From Paramecium sonneborni (Eukaryota; Ciliophora; Oligohymenophorea; Peniculida; Parameciidae): DNA of 64,000 nt. The stretch lies in the NCBI GenBank assembly GCA_905182985.1, contig CAJJDN010000152.1, positions 155,557 to 219,556 of the forward strand. Reading direction: 5' to 3'. The position numbers and the translations under genes were made by a program. Under the pieces are notes generated by a model. It searched no databases and was not told where the DNA came from. It was given only the letters and a program-made list of their open reading frames with translations. Numbering within the stretch: position 1 is the first letter of the stretch; every line of letters begins with the position of its first letter. Below, one piece after another: positions 1-11,593 of this stretch.

Positions 1-10
1 ATTTTTACAG

Positions 11-653
11 GATCAACCAAGACAAGAACATGAAATCACAGTTGGTATAGAATTTGGTGTTAAGGAAATGAATATATCTGGTTCAATTATACGTCTATCA
101 ATATGGGATACAGCAGGATAAGAGACATTTAGATCATTGATTCGTTCATACTATCGATCTGCAATAGGAGTGCTTCTATGTTATGATTGTTCTAGTATGT
201 AATCATTTAATGGAATTGATAAATGGGTGCAAGAAGTGAAGAATAATGGAAATGAGAGTAGAAGCTTCAATAATTAAAGATGTTGTTATCGCACTTGTTT
301 GCAATAAAATTGATCTACAAGAGTATACAGTCCTTTTCCTTTATTTATAGACGTTAAGTATCATCCATCCAAGGGAGATAATACGCAGTTGACGAAGGCT
401 TTCTCTATTTTGAGGTTTCTGCTTTAAATGGAATTGGTGTTTAATAACTCTTCCGAGATTTAACTATTGAAATTATAAAACGAATTGACAATGCTATTAT
501 TGATTTGGGAAAACATGTATAATTATGTTTTACTTGTAGTAATAAGGAATTGTAGTTGGAGAGATAAATCCATCTCCTACTAAATAAATAATCACTCTTG
601 AATAAGAAGATAATCAATAGTAAAAGAATTAGAAAAAAAAGTCTTGTTGTTGA
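11..653 (+). CDS. Rab-family small GTPase, 3' part
   Basis: The window opens in the tail of an intron (bases 1-10, ending ACAG), so the P-loop exon lies upstream. The visible part carries the effector-side segment TVGIEFG, the G3 box WDTAGQE, the G4 box NKID and a G5-like SAL. It ends KKKSCC just before TGA, a classic double-cysteine prenylation tail, so the protein would cycle between membrane and cytosol in vesicle transport. Three introns were inferred from frame and GT...AG: 258-279 (22 nt), 323-350 (28 nt) and 517-539 (23 nt). Removing them gives one uninterrupted reading through to the CC tail. The sequence after intron 1 resembles Rab2/Rab4-type proteins, but the subfamily cannot be fixed without the N-terminus. 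The gene converges on the dynactin gene 35 bp downstream. Confidence 0.92.
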
Positions 654-688
654 GCAGTTTATAAAATAATAAACATAGAATAATAATA

Positions 689-1277
689 TCAACTCTTAGG
701 CACAAAGTTTTTATAAAAATTGATCAATTTTTACTTTTAAATTATTGCAGTAGATTCTGGTGTTTCTGCTATATAAACCGCTGGTCTTCCTCCATATACA
801 CTATTGGCAGGTACAACAGTATCAGGTGGCAATATGGAATCATCAAGAATTATTGAATTTTCTCCAATTATACATCTATGAGACTAAAAATCAAAAATAT
901 TTATCAATTACAATGCAACAATTTTTTCCTATTGATGTACAAGTACCTATTTTGGTGGCTTAAATAATAGAACTTGAATCGATTTCCACATAATCACTGA
1001 TCATCAAAGGTAGAAATTTGATAACCTTTTTTGTAGGTGATTCTTTTGTATATCCATATGAATAAGAAGGTTTAAGAGTTACTTTTTCATGAACAACCAA
1101 ATATTTGCCTATAGATACTTTGGCTAGATCTCCTCTTAATATAACATCATTAAAAAAGATGCATCTACCACTTACATTAATTTATTCAGTTCCTTTAATG
1201 AAGGATTTCTTAGATATTTTTATACCAGATGATGTCTCATGAAATTCAGATTTATCATATTGAATAATTGCATCCAT
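689..1277 (-). CDS. DCTN5: Dynactin subunit 5 (p25), hexapeptide-repeat protein, first copy
   Basis: One 28-nt intron (884-911) is removed to give 186 residues, the usual size of p25. The N-terminus MDAIIQYDKSEFHETSSG and the segment CIFFNDVILRGDLAKV match the p25 start and its left-handed beta-helix core. The C-terminal half carries hexapeptide turns (IGENSIILDDSILPPDTVVP) and the helix LINFYKNFVP resembles the p25 tail. p25 caps the pointed end of the dynactin arp filament and helps dynein engage cargo such as endosomes. The stop is 35 bp from the convergent Rab gene and the start is 37 bp from the rhomboid gene upstream. Bases 774-1277 are repeated exactly further on, so this gene is probably single in the real genome. 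Confidence 0.85.
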
Positions 1278-1314
1278 TATTAGTAAATAAAATAATAATA
1301 TAAATAAAATTGAA

Positions 1315-1843
1315 TCAACAAAACCTACTTATTTGTATATCATCAACTTCCATTATTAAAATCAAGATTGTACCAGTGATTAAATAAATTAATTCTAATA
1401 ACAAAGCTCCATATGATATATAGTTTCCTCGATTAAATGAAAAAGTTTAAAAATAGATTCCCATAAATAGAGTTGAGAGAATGCCTCCAAAAATGCATGC
1501 AATATCTATTTGATTTGTAGATATAATGGGAATAAAATTAATGCAAAATACTAAAAAATATATCCCTATTATTAACTTCTTGTATTATCCCATTTATTTC
1601 TATTAAATAATAATAAAGCCATAGAGTACAATAGTTCCAAATACAATCCCATAACCTCCTACAGTTAAATTATAAGGATAAACTAAAGAGCTTAATAAAT
1701 TACTAGAGTAGCCTGATAAAAAGAGTATTAGACTATATTTCCATTTTCCATATTTATATTCAGAGATATATCCATACATTTAAATTGTTATGAAACCTAT
1801 AATCATATGACTGATTCCTCCGAATTAAGGGATTGAGATTAAC
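1315..1843 (-). CDS. Rhomboid-like membrane protein, duplicated C-terminal part
   Basis: This is the 3' part of the rhomboid-like gene described in full at 2386-3216. It is cut off where the sequence hits the single N at 1844 and is identical to the second copy. It is best read as an assembly duplicate, not a second gene. Confidence 0.6.
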
Positions 1844-1844
1844 N

Positions 1845-2348
1845 TAAACCGCTGGTCTTCCTCCATATACACTATTGGCAGGTACAACAGTATCAGGTGG
1901 CAATATGGAATCATCAAGAATTATTGAATTTTCTCCAATTATACATCTATGAGACTAAAAATCAAAAATATTTATCAATTACAATGCAACAATTTTTTCC
2001 TATTGATGTACAAGTACCTATTTTGGTGGCTTAAATAATAGAACTTGAATCGATTTCCACATAATCACTGATCATCAAAGGTAGAAATTTGATAACCTTT
2101 TTTGTAGGTGATTCTTTTGTATATCCATATGAATAAGAAGGTTTAAGAGTTACTTTTTCATGAACAACCAAATATTTGCCTATAGATACTTTGGCTAGAT
2201 CTCCTCTTAATATAACATCATTAAAAAAGATGCATCTACCACTTACATTAATTTATTCAGTTCCTTTAATGAAGGATTTCTTAGATATTTTTATACCAGA
2301 TGATGTCTCATGAAATTCAGATTTATCATATTGAATAATTGCATCCAT
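1845..2348 (-). pseudogene. Dynactin p25, truncated second copy
   Basis: This copy has the p25 start (ATG complement at 2346-2348) but lacks the last part of the gene, because the repeat begins inside it at the N. It is identical to 774-1277 and most likely an assembly duplicate, not a biological pseudogene. Confidence 0.75.
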
Positions 2349-2385
2349 TATTAGTAAATAAAATAATAATATAAATAAAATTGAA

Positions 2386-3216
2386 TCAACAAAACCTACT
2401 TATTTGTATATCATCAACTTCCATTATTAAAATCAAGATTGTACCAGTGATTAAATAAATTAATTCTAATAACAAAGCTCCATATGATATATAGTTTCCT
2501 CGATTAAATGAAAAAGTTTAAAAATAGATTCCCATAAATAGAGTTGAGAGAATGCCTCCAAAAATGCATGCAATATCTATTTGATTTGTAGATATAATGG
2601 GAATAAAATTAATGCAAAATACTAAAAAATATATCCCTATTATTAACTTCTTGTATTATCCCATTTATTTCTATTAAATAATAATAAAGCCATAGAGTAC
2701 AATAGTTCCAAATACAATCCCATAACCTCCTACAGTTAAATTATAAGGATAAACTAAAGAGCTTAATAAATTACTAGAGTAGCCTGATAAAAAGAGTATT
2801 AGACTATATTTCCATTTTCCATATTTATATTCAGAGATATATCCATACATTTAAATTGTTATGAAACCTATAATCATATGACTGATTCCTCCGAATTAAG
2901 GGATTGAGATTAACATTCTATAAAATTAACTTCTATGTAAAATATCTGGCCGAAACTTAGCCCCACAATCATATAGAACACAACTCAATAATTTATCACT
3001 CACTTATTAATAGATAAATAAAATCCAAAAGTATAACAGAAGTACTATAGACAATGGAAATGTTATGCTGCAGATATTAAATTACTTAAATAAAATAGAA
3101 CCTATGCTCACATTACTATGTTTTACTCTTAAATTTTTATTACTCTAAGGCTGACTTTAATTTATATGCTATTAATCAATACTTAAATCTAATTAATTTA
3201 TAGTGGGGATTTCCAT
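2386..3216 (-). CDS. Rhomboid-family membrane protein lacking the catalytic dyad
   Basis: This is an uninterrupted frame of 276 residues with six or more hydrophobic segments. Family landmarks are visible in order. First comes the loop before TM2 with FYRMLISIP then GGISHMIIGF, the place of the usual HxxxN. Next is the GxSG region, which reads TVGGYGIVFGTI. Then comes a TM6 glycine motif, ACIFGGIL. In active rhomboids the serine of GxSG and the histidine before the TM6 GG are the catalytic dyad; here they are Tyr and Ile, so peptidase activity is not expected. Such pseudoproteases (iRhoms, Derlins, TMEM115-like) act in ER/Golgi protein handling. Which subgroup this belongs to is open. The start ATG is followed by a Gln-rich cytosolic N-terminus. 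Its upstream neighbour is divergent, 27 bp away. Confidence 0.75.
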
Positions 3217-3243
3217 TTTTTTATTTTTTAATTTTATTTATAT

Positions 3244-4377
3244 ATGCTATTGTTTCTCTAATTCTATATTGTCTCTTCCATGTATCCAATTTCCTATATA
3301 GATGAACGACCTTACTTGAAATTAGACTATAATCTATAGGTTCAACTTAAATTAGATGAAGTTTTATCTGAATTCTTACAAAGACATTCATCAAATGATA
3401 GATGTCCAGATTTCTAATAAGAGGAATGCTATGAAGAAATCTATTAAAATGGATAAAAAACTAAGATCAAACTTGAAAAAGAAATCTTCTATCTTTATGA
3501 TATATAATCTGAACAACAAAACTCATAAACAATTGTTTACTCTGATTAATAGTTAGATCAAAATGACAAAGATTTAATTAGTTTCCTTGCTTTAGCTCCT
3601 TTTTAGAATCATTAAAATACCTTTTATTAGAATGGATTTAGTCTTTGTCTATCATAAACTGATGGATATCTTTCTACCAATTTCAATACTCTATCATTGA
3701 ATATTTTACCTGAAAAAACTCAAGGAGTATATACTAGATTAAAAGAAGAATTATATACAACTTATGGTCTTCATATTTAGAATATGGAGATTTCTTTCAA
3801 AGTAAAAGATATTTCTAGTTATGCCATATATATTGTTTCTGAAGATGTAGTTTCTATCCCAAATGAAATATTCCCCCATAAATATTTCCTAACTAAAGGT
3901 TTCAAACTTGATACAAGTGGTTTCTATTATAGAGATCATTAAGATAATGATAATGTTGAGGATTTAGATCCACTATTATTTTATAACTATGAAAATCAAG
4001 ACAATCCTTTAATTATTGATCCAGTTGACTATATTGTTAATGTAGATAATTCATAAGATTTATTAAAAATCTATTCAGATGAATAATATAATAATGCTAT
4101 CATATTAGGATTACCATTTTTAAAAAATAAGTTTTTAAATGTTCAAACAGATGAAAATTATGTATTTGTGTCTTAACTTAATACAAGTCAATGTATTGTT
4201 GATTAAGATCAATCAATACAAGTTTGGGAAATTATATTCATTATACTTTAAGTGATTTTATTACCAATTTTAGTTTATTTAACATTCAAAAAGTTAAGAT
4301 AACATGAATAGAAGAAACAACAATAACAAAGTTAAACCTAATAATTCATTACTGAATTATAACGATAAGATAGTTGA
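3244..4377 (+). CDS. Type I membrane protein with a pepsin-like (A1) fold lacking catalytic Asp motifs
   Basis: This is an intron-less frame of 377 residues. The first ATG gives a short signal peptide (MLLFLQFYIVSS). Near the C-terminus one membrane helix (VWEIIFIILQVILLPILVYL) is followed by a Lys/Gln-rich tail. Between them are pieces typical of pepsin-family lobes: FLALAPFQ, NGFSLCLSQTDGYLS and, late, NNAIILGLPFLKNKF with a following ENYVFV, which resembles the conserved ILGxxFLRxxxxxFD...IGFA end. The two DTG/DSG catalytic motifs are not found; the second lobe reads IYIVSEDVVSIP where VDSGTT-xx-P would be expected. This suggests a secreted or vacuolar pseudo-protease. The assignment rests on motif spacing only. 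The first of two in-frame ATGs was chosen because it supplies the signal peptide. Confidence 0.45.
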
Positions 4378-4484
4378 TTTTTAATATTCTATAAGTAATT
4401 TAGTAAAAAAATTAATTTTTGTAAAATAAAATTCCACAAAGAACAATTAATATAGATATCAAATATATATATATAAATGATAAA

Positions 4485-5959
4485 TCATTTAAGTTATTTA
4501 AATAACAATCCATGAAGAGAATCAAAATCTTAGGCTTCTAATTACAAGAGAGCTGTTTTTGTAGAGTCAAATATAAATCCAGGTTTAATACATTTAATTT
4601 CTGCAGTTAAAGGTACCCTCGTCTTTTATATAATTTATGAAGTATCACATAGAAACTTTCCCTTAAATTCATTGTTTTCTTTAAGATAAATAAGAATATT
4701 ATTATCAATGGTAGCTATAATTTAACAGGGTTTCCATGTCTTTAAAACATTACCACAATCAATTTAAGCATTTTTAATTCTTAATTTAACTAAAGAATGA
4801 TTTTCTTAAACACTTCCCAATTTAATATAGGCATCTGGATAATTACATAGAAAATCTTATAATTGTGGAAGTGTCAATTATTGTTTCCCAAGCATTTTTT
4901 GAACAATTCTCAAAATATCTTAACCTAATAAATTCAATACTTCAAATGATTAAACTACTTAATCAGATTCTAATTGATTTATGAGCTAGACTATTTAAAA
5001 AATGAAAATGTTACTCCATAAATAAGTTCCTCTTAAGCTGATATTTATTATTACTTGCTTTAACTCAATTAGACATGTTTATCAAGATACATCCTTAAAG
5101 AAGTTATAACTATTTGATATCTATGAACTTCTTATTTTTTTACTTCATCAAATAATCTAGTAACAGCTTATCCCATGTTTTTTTATAATTTAGCCATCTC
5201 AAGAAAGGAATTGATTAATTTACGTTCTGTATGATAGAGATCTTTGCCTTTGTTTTCCCCTTACATTTACCTAGTATATAATCCTTAATGTTTTCGACGA
5301 TATTTTGTAAGTTTAGAAGAACTAGATGCAAAATTACTAAATGCTTTTCGATATTAATCTCTATGAGTAGATATTCCAGATTCAAACATTTCAATATTGA
5401 AATCTAACTTTTCTTTAATGAATTTATCAATCCCATCTAGTAGATTCAATATTTTGTTTGCATTCCCTTGATCATAATTACATATTTCTTTAATTGTTTC
5501 ATCTAATTTAGGATAATACATGGTTGAACCATCTTAAAATAGTTTAGATATATCTTTATTTTTAGTTCTTAAATATTCTACATTTTATTTTTCATGTTAA
5601 ACAAAAGTCTTGATGAAATGAATGAGATTTTGAATGCTTCTATTAGAAATAGCAATTCTTTTATCTAAAATACGATACACATCCTTAATAATTTATCTGT
5701 GTTACTACATATCGATTCCTACCTATTCCATCCAAGCTTATAATTAATTATATGATTGATGTCTATGGAATTTAACTGAATTTGGATCATCCTAATTATT
5801 TATTGGTCTTTAAGCAGCTGACTATCTAATAGATTCTCTAAGACGATCTTCTACTATTTTTTCTGGATTATAACTAACCATATTATGAAACTTTAATGAT
5901 TGTTCTTCTGCTTAAACATATTCTGATTTAACTATTTCCTCCTAAAATTCACTTTACAT
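4485..5959 (-). CDS. F-BAR/BAR-like membrane-curvature protein (probable)
   Basis: One 29-nt intron (4986-5014) is removed to give 481 residues, exactly in frame. Residues of roughly 60-280 form long amphipathic helices with the pattern of FCH/F-BAR modules: an early helix with IHFIKTFVQHEKQNVEYLR, like the 'R-a-x-I-E-x-x-Y-a-k-x-L' signature, then helices rich in Lys/Glu. The C-terminal third, with WKPCQIIATIDNNILIYL, could be a PH-like beta domain, a common F-BAR partner. Such proteins bend membranes in endocytosis. No enzymatic motif is seen. The upstream ATG was preferred over an internal one (complement 5879-5881) because the codons between look coding. The family call is inference from pattern. 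Confidence 0.5.
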
Positions 5960-5999
5960 ATTAAATAATATATAATTTTAAAATCAATTCAATCAGATA

Positions 6000-6399
6000 T
6001 CATTGCTTCAATTTTTCTAAATCTATCAATTTACTTTCAATACGTTTCAATAGAGAATCCAAATGATCTACAGCTGATTCCATACCTTCAATAGAATTCT
6101 ATATTTAATTTATTTTCTAAATATTTTCATCTAATTTATTCTCTACAATCTTCATAAAAAAATCAATTATTTACAAATACTCTTCGTTTCTTCAAATTCT
6201 GATCTAATTTAATTTATTTTATCTAAATTTTTTTAGTAATGTACAATTGTCACCTCATTCAATTTTTAAATGGTTGAAGTTTTCAATTAAATTACTTTAA
6301 AAAATATAAGATAGACATACTCTTTTATTGATTGTCAACATAATTAACAATTGATTATGCATATTAATCAATAACATCAACTTGCTCTTTGCCAATCAT
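6000..6399 (-). CDS. Small coiled-coil protein, BLOC-1 subunit 2-like
   Basis: Introns 6295-6320 (26 nt) and 6143-6174 (32 nt) are removed to give 113 residues. The last 45 residues form a heptad-patterned helix: INQIQNSIEGMESAVDHLDS then LLKRIESKLIDLEKL. This resembles the conserved helix of BLOC-1 subunit 2 (the 'I-x-x-S-V-x-x-L-E-x-A-x-x-x-L-D-x-Y' pattern), a small component of the lysosome-related organelle and BORC complexes. Short coiled coils are easily confused (KxDL and BLOC subunits, tethering factors), so the name is tentative. It sits 28 bp from the Mpo1 gene and 40 bp from the F-BAR-like gene, all on the same strand. Confidence 0.4.
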
Positions 6400-6427
6400 T
6401 GATTATATTTATTTTTTTAATATTATA

Positions 6428-7077
6428 TCATCTAAGTTTCTTTTAATTCCTGAATTGTTTGATATTTTTTTCTATTTGATTCTTGCAAGCCTAATGGATC
6501 TATGGTTTATAACCAAAAAAGAACAATATTTCCAAGAATACAAAGTCTGGAGCAACAAATATTTGTAAAATATTGTCTAAAAGGGCAGGTGCTCTTTCTA
6601 AGAAAATTAGAAATTTATTTGCATAGAATTACTTTCAAATACTCCATGTCCAATAAATTACAAAATCCAACAAGTGATTTGGAAAGTGGTGGCAACACAT
6701 AAATGATGACTCCATAGATTTTCATCAGCATTGGCAAAGTGTTAGTTCATCAAGATTGTGATTGTAATATAAAATGACGAAGCAAGAATCTTTAGTGTAT
6801 CATATATATTATAAATCTTACTCCACTTAACAAGTCTACAGCCATATAGACTAGGGCCAGAACAAAAAGAATTATTAAACCAAAGTTTAGTTTACAACAC
6901 CCTGTATCAATAGAGAATGAGTAATGGTTTACAATCTAGATAGCTGAAAGCAAAATGAGTGGAATGCAAACTAAGTGAATGGCTTTGTTTCTAAAGTGTG
7001 ATCATTGAAAATATTTACATAATATTGTTGTGGTAACTACCATAGCTGCTGTAGAAGTTAACAATGTCTATTCCCAT
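6428..7077 (-). CDS. Mpo1/DUF962-family ER dioxygenase (2-hydroxy fatty acid alpha-oxidation)
   Basis: Three introns (6991-7018, 28 nt; 6790-6821, 32 nt; 6598-6632, 35 nt) are removed to give 184 residues, the usual length of yeast Mpo1. The family signature is complete: FYSSYGSYHNN, then NKAIHLVCIPLILLS (His-bearing first membrane segment), two further hydrophobic helices, FIGHGVFEKRAPALLDN, and the final VAPDFVFLEILFFFGYK. In yeast Mpo1 is an Fe(II)-dependent enzyme that shortens 2-hydroxy fatty acids from phytosphingosine breakdown by one carbon. The histidines of SYHNN, KAIH and GHGVFEK that would bind iron are all present, so activity is expected. It is divergent from the coiled-coil gene, with 13 bp between starts. 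Confidence 0.87.
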
Positions 7078-7090
7078 ATTAATAAATTTA

Positions 7091-8401
7091 ATGATTGATA
7101 AAGATATCAAAATCAAATTTCTTGAGTCAGAACTTGAAAGTCGATAAACTTAGGTTTTATAGCTTGAATCAAAAGTTGCTTTACTTGAAATGCGAATTAA
7201 TCAGAATGTTAATGTATTTGAACAACTTTTTATATTCTAGGTCTTAGAATTATAAGAGGAGATCAAAATGCTTGAGAGCTAAAATCTAAAACTTGTTGAA
7301 AAAAACCAAAGTGACTTTGTAGAGTGGAAAACTAAGGAAAGAGAATTTAGGGGAAAAGTTACAATTATAATTAAGTAAGAACTCAAGAAACCCCAAGGAA
7401 AGTTAGCTTCTATAAAGGCAGAATTAGATATGCAATTAATAGTTATCCAATAACTAACTAAAAGATGGTAATACTTTTAAATTAGAATAAAGGATTAAAA
7501 ATTAGCAGTCAGACCAAAATGATTTAAAATAAATCAATGAGAATTTGATTTATAATGAAAACTTACTTATTTTGGAGAAGGAGTAACTATAAAATTAAGT
7601 AAAAGATTTAGAAGAAGATAAGAAACAGATATAAAACAGTTTCTTTGATTAAAATAATAAACGCAATAAAGAATTAGAAATATTGAGAGAACATCTTCAT
7701 AAATATTAAGGTGAGATAGTTTAAAGAGAAAAATAAATGAGAAATTTATCAAGTTTAGAATAGCAAATGGAGAATAAGATTAAAATAAATGAGGAAGAGG
7801 TTGAGGTAGTAAAAAGATAAAAAGATTATTTATAAATTGAAAACGATAGTTTAAAAAAGTATAATGAGAAATAAGTATAAGAAATACAATTTCTAGATTA
7901 ATAAATAAATAGTTATTCTAAATAAGATTCTATTAAAGATAGATAATTGCAAGATTTACAGAATATAATAAATGATGAATATATTAAAGTAGTCACTTTG
8001 TAATAAAATACTGTGTCACTTTAAGAAAAACTAAAGGAGATAAAGTTAAATTTTGAACATAAATATATTTATTAGAGAAAATGAAATAATTTTAAACTAA
8101 TTACAATTAGTAAATGATCAGAACAGTAAAAGGAAGTAATAAGGAGAATTCTAGTAAGCAAATTGAGAAAGATAAGAGATTGGTTGAATAATTTGAAAAG
8201 ATGAGAAAGTTAGATTAGGAGGTATAGAGTATTCTTTTCTATAGGTAGAAGTCTTGATAAAATAAAATCAATAATTAAGAGAATAGATAATAATGTTGGA
8301 AGGAGATTATAATAAAATAAAGGAGTAAGTAAGAATGTTATAGAGAGATAAATCTGAATTAAAATAGTAATTAGATTTTTTAATTGTTTAATAGAATAAA
8401 A
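7091..8401 (+). CDS. Large coiled-coil protein, 5' part (first copy)
   Basis: The start is ATG at 7091 (MIDKDIKIKFLESELESR...). The frame is almost entirely Gln/Glu/Lys/Leu/Asn with heptad spacing, typical of a long coiled-coil rod. From 7215 on, the sequence is repeated exactly after the N at 8402, and the gene continues beyond the repeat. A single unbroken frame is not obtained: one frame runs from the ATG to about 7525, and the next long frame begins near 7480-7550. That implies an intron I could not place with consensus ends, or a small indel. Further short introns are likely near 8035-8065 and 8130-8150. No domain with a known function is visible. Confidence 0.55.
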
Positions 8402-9589
8402 NTATTTGAACAACTTTTTATATTCTAGGTCTTAGAATTATAAGAGGAGATCAAAATGCTTGAGAGCTAAAATCTAAAACTTGTTGAAAAAAACCAAAGT
8501 GACTTTGTAGAGTGGAAAACTAAGGAAAGAGAATTTAGGGGAAAAGTTACAATTATAATTAAGTAAGAACTCAAGAAACCCCAAGGAAAGTTAGCTTCTA
8601 TAAAGGCAGAATTAGATATGCAATTAATAGTTATCCAATAACTAACTAAAAGATGGTAATACTTTTAAATTAGAATAAAGGATTAAAAATTAGCAGTCAG
8701 ACCAAAATGATTTAAAATAAATCAATGAGAATTTGATTTATAATGAAAACTTACTTATTTTGGAGAAGGAGTAACTATAAAATTAAGTAAAAGATTTAGA
8801 AGAAGATAAGAAACAGATATAAAACAGTTTCTTTGATTAAAATAATAAACGCAATAAAGAATTAGAAATATTGAGAGAACATCTTCATAAATATTAAGGT
8901 GAGATAGTTTAAAGAGAAAAATAAATGAGAAATTTATCAAGTTTAGAATAGCAAATGGAGAATAAGATTAAAATAAATGAGGAAGAGGTTGAGGTAGTAA
9001 AAAGATAAAAAGATTATTTATAAATTGAAAACGATAGTTTAAAAAAGTATAATGAGAAATAAGTATAAGAAATACAATTTCTAGATTAATAAATAAATAG
9101 TTATTCTAAATAAGATTCTATTAAAGATAGATAATTGCAAGATTTACAGAATATAATAAATGATGAATATATTAAAGTAGTCACTTTGTAATAAAATACT
9201 GTGTCACTTTAAGAAAAACTAAAGGAGATAAAGTTAAATTTTGAACATAAATATATTTATTAGAGAAAATGAAATAATTTTAAACTAATTACAATTAGTA
9301 AATGATCAGAACAGTAAAAGGAAGTAATAAGGAGAATTCTAGTAAGCAAATTGAGAAAGATAAGAGATTGGTTGAATAATTTGAAAAGATGAGAAAGTTA
9401 GATTAGGAGGTATAGAGTATTCTTTTCTATAGGTAGAAGTCTTGATAAAATAAAATCAATAATTAAGAGAATAGATAATAATGTTGGAAGGAGATTATAA
9501 TAAAATAAAGGAGTAAGTAAGAATGTTATAGAGAGATAAATCTGAATTAAAATAGTAATTAGATTTTTTAATTGTTTAATAGAATAAAA
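7215..9589. repeat. Exact 1187-bp direct repeat split by one N (probable assembly artefact)
   Basis: Bases 7215-8401 and 8403-9589 appear identical, separated by the N at 8402. Both ends lie inside the coiled-coil gene. Collapsing the repeat restores one gene from 7091 to 10236. The same signature occurs at 1844 and 11207. Confidence 0.9.
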
Positions 9590-10236
9590 AAGGTAGGTTA
9601 AATGAAATTGAATTATTAAAAAAGTAGATTCAAGAATTATAGACAGAATTATAATTGTTGAAGGAATTTCATAAGGCAGCTTAGAAATTACTCAAATCAA
9701 ATTTAGAATAGACAGAATATTTTAAAGAGAGATTCAAAAAGTTAGGAATAGAAAATCAAGCTTTACTGGATTCAAAGACTAGACTCGAGAGTTTGTTTTA
9801 AGAATTATTAGAATCAACAAAATCGAAGAAAATACTTAGAAATTATTCTGAAGTGTAAATGAAAGGATATAATTGTAAAATGATAAATTAGATAAATTAA
9901 TATAATTTGTTAATAACAGAGATTAGTTCAACTTATTTAGAGCCAATGACTGAAAGACTAACAGCTAAAACTAGCATTAATTAGGTGCATAAGAATAAAG
10001 ATGTTCGTTCCCTTTTTAAACGACCAATCTAAGTTGTTAGGATCAGTACATTAGGAAAATCAATAAATGGAAATTTCATTAATAATGGAAATAATATGAT
10101 ATAACAATAAATAATAAAAATTAATAAGGAGGAAATTGAAGTATAAGTGGAAGAGTCTTAAGTAAATTAGACAGAAAATAAATAAGATGAAGAATAGAAG
10201 GAGAATGAATAAACTTCAGATGATGAAATGTTATGA
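8403..10236 (+). CDS. Large coiled-coil protein, repeated middle and unique 3' part
   Basis: This continues the gene begun at 7091 once the repeat is collapsed. It is rich in Lys/Glu/Gln/Leu with heptads up to about 9890. A less helical stretch follows (TEISSTYLEPMTERLTAKTS, then a basic patch VRSLFKRPIQVVRIST), and the protein ends in an acidic Gln/Glu tail finishing TSDDEML before TGA. A probable 23-nt intron lies at 9410-9432. Overall this would be a roughly 600-residue rod-like protein, of the sort found in ciliate basal bodies, axonemes and trichocysts, but nothing in the sequence fixes its location. Its last 325 bases are duplicated again at 11208-11532. Confidence 0.6.
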
Positions 10237-10297
10237 TAATATATATATAAATTAAATATATAATAATTTTAATAATTATTAGTGAATACATAATTCA

Positions 10298-11106
10298 TCA
10301 CAAGTTTAAATTATCAATCTCCATAATGCGCCATTCGTATTGTTTTCCTATAAAATGGTTTCTAAGATATTTGATTCTTTTTTTTGAATTCAAGAGCATC
10401 ACTTTAATTAAATCTGGATTTGATTTTGCTGCTTATGTCAATTTCAGTTCGAACATAACCTATAAACTAAATTTAATAAATACTCTATGATAAATTGATT
10501 CTAAATGAGCATCTGGAGTTGGATACAACATTAACTATGATAATATGTAGCATTCAACTCGGAATGTAATACTAATTAGGATATAAATATACTTTTCAAT
10601 TTCAGATCGTTCATTTTCATTACCATATACATCTAAATTAATACAATCAAAAAGAGAGATCTTTACGCATTATTATGATCTGTCACCTATTGATAATCTT
10701 CTAATATTATATAATTATACGTTAAATCAGAATAGATTATATCTTTAGTTCCATTCTTGAGATTCAACAATTGAAAATTATATTTCTCTAGAGATCTTTC
10801 TAGATTTCCATTAGCTATTGTAGAAATAAATTGAAAGTCTTTCTCACTAAGTGCTTAAATAAATTGTCTAACATATTTAAATAACAAATACTCGTAAGCC
10901 ATATGAAATCCTTCGTCTATTCTATTATCCCATATTTCAGAGAGTAAAGATCTTAATCTATAGCTTCTGGATGCATCAATGTCATCGTATTTGTATCCTA
11001 CAAAAGGAAAAGAAGCATGTAATGCAACTGTCGAGAATTTCCCTACTATTGATTTGATAAGAGTATTCATGCATATATAATAATTACTAATTTTAATTAC
11101 TTTCAC
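10298..11106 (-). CDS. Tim44/mL45-like mitochondrial protein (tentative), first copy
   Basis: One 26-nt intron (10661-10686) is removed to give 260 residues. The N-terminus (MKVIKISNYYICMNTLIKSI) is basic and free of acidic residues, compatible with a mitochondrial presequence. The body has an alpha+beta pattern: YEYLLFKYVRQFI, then ALSEKDFQFISTIANGNLER, then beta strands with VFIKFSLQVMFELKL, and it ends with QYEWRIMEIDNL. That order (helices, 'l-x-x-w-l-x-x-i' turn, strands ending in a W-R-I strand) is like the Tim44-like/Mba1/mL45 domain that tethers mitoribosomes or import motors to the inner membrane. This is pattern recognition only; it could be a ciliate-specific protein. Confidence 0.35.
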
Positions 11107-11207
11107 ATGACTTATTAATACAAAAGATTTATAATTTATTATTTATTATAACTAATCATTTATATTTCCATATATTTTTTATAGGTTTTATTAAAATATC
11201 TTTTAAN

Positions 11208-11532
11208 AATAACAGAGATTAGTTCAACTTATTTAGAGCCAATGACTGAAAGACTAACAGCTAAAACTAGCATTAATTAGGTGCATAAGAATAAAGATGT
11301 TCGTTCCCTTTTTAAACGACCAATCTAAGTTGTTAGGATCAGTACATTAGGAAAATCAATAAATGGAAATTTCATTAATAATGGAAATAATATGATATAA
11401 CAATAAATAATAAAAATTAATAAGGAGGAAATTGAAGTATAAGTGGAAGAGTCTTAAGTAAATTAGACAGAAAATAAATAAGATGAAGAATAGAAGGAGA
11501 ATGAATAAACTTCAGATGATGAAATGTTATGA
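11208..11532 (+). pseudogene. Coiled-coil protein, duplicated 3' end
   Basis: This is identical to 9912-10236, the last ~108 codons of the coiled-coil gene including the TSDDEML end. It lacks any 5' part because it starts right after the N. It is probably an assembly duplicate. Confidence 0.75.
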
Positions 11533-11593
11533 TAATATATATATAAATTAAATATATAATAATTTTAATAATTATTAGTGAATACATAATTCA

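Larger units (their letters stand above)
774..2914. repeat. Exact 1070-bp direct repeat split by one N (probable assembly artefact)
   Basis: Bases 774-1843 and 1845-2914 appear identical, separated only by an N at 1844. The repeat starts inside the dynactin p25 gene and ends inside the rhomboid gene, with no relation to gene boundaries, and no target-site duplication or terminal inverted repeats are seen. The same pattern occurs twice more in this window. Zero divergence plus a lone N is what results when two contigs with an undetected terminal overlap are joined by a scaffolder. Confidence 0.9.
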
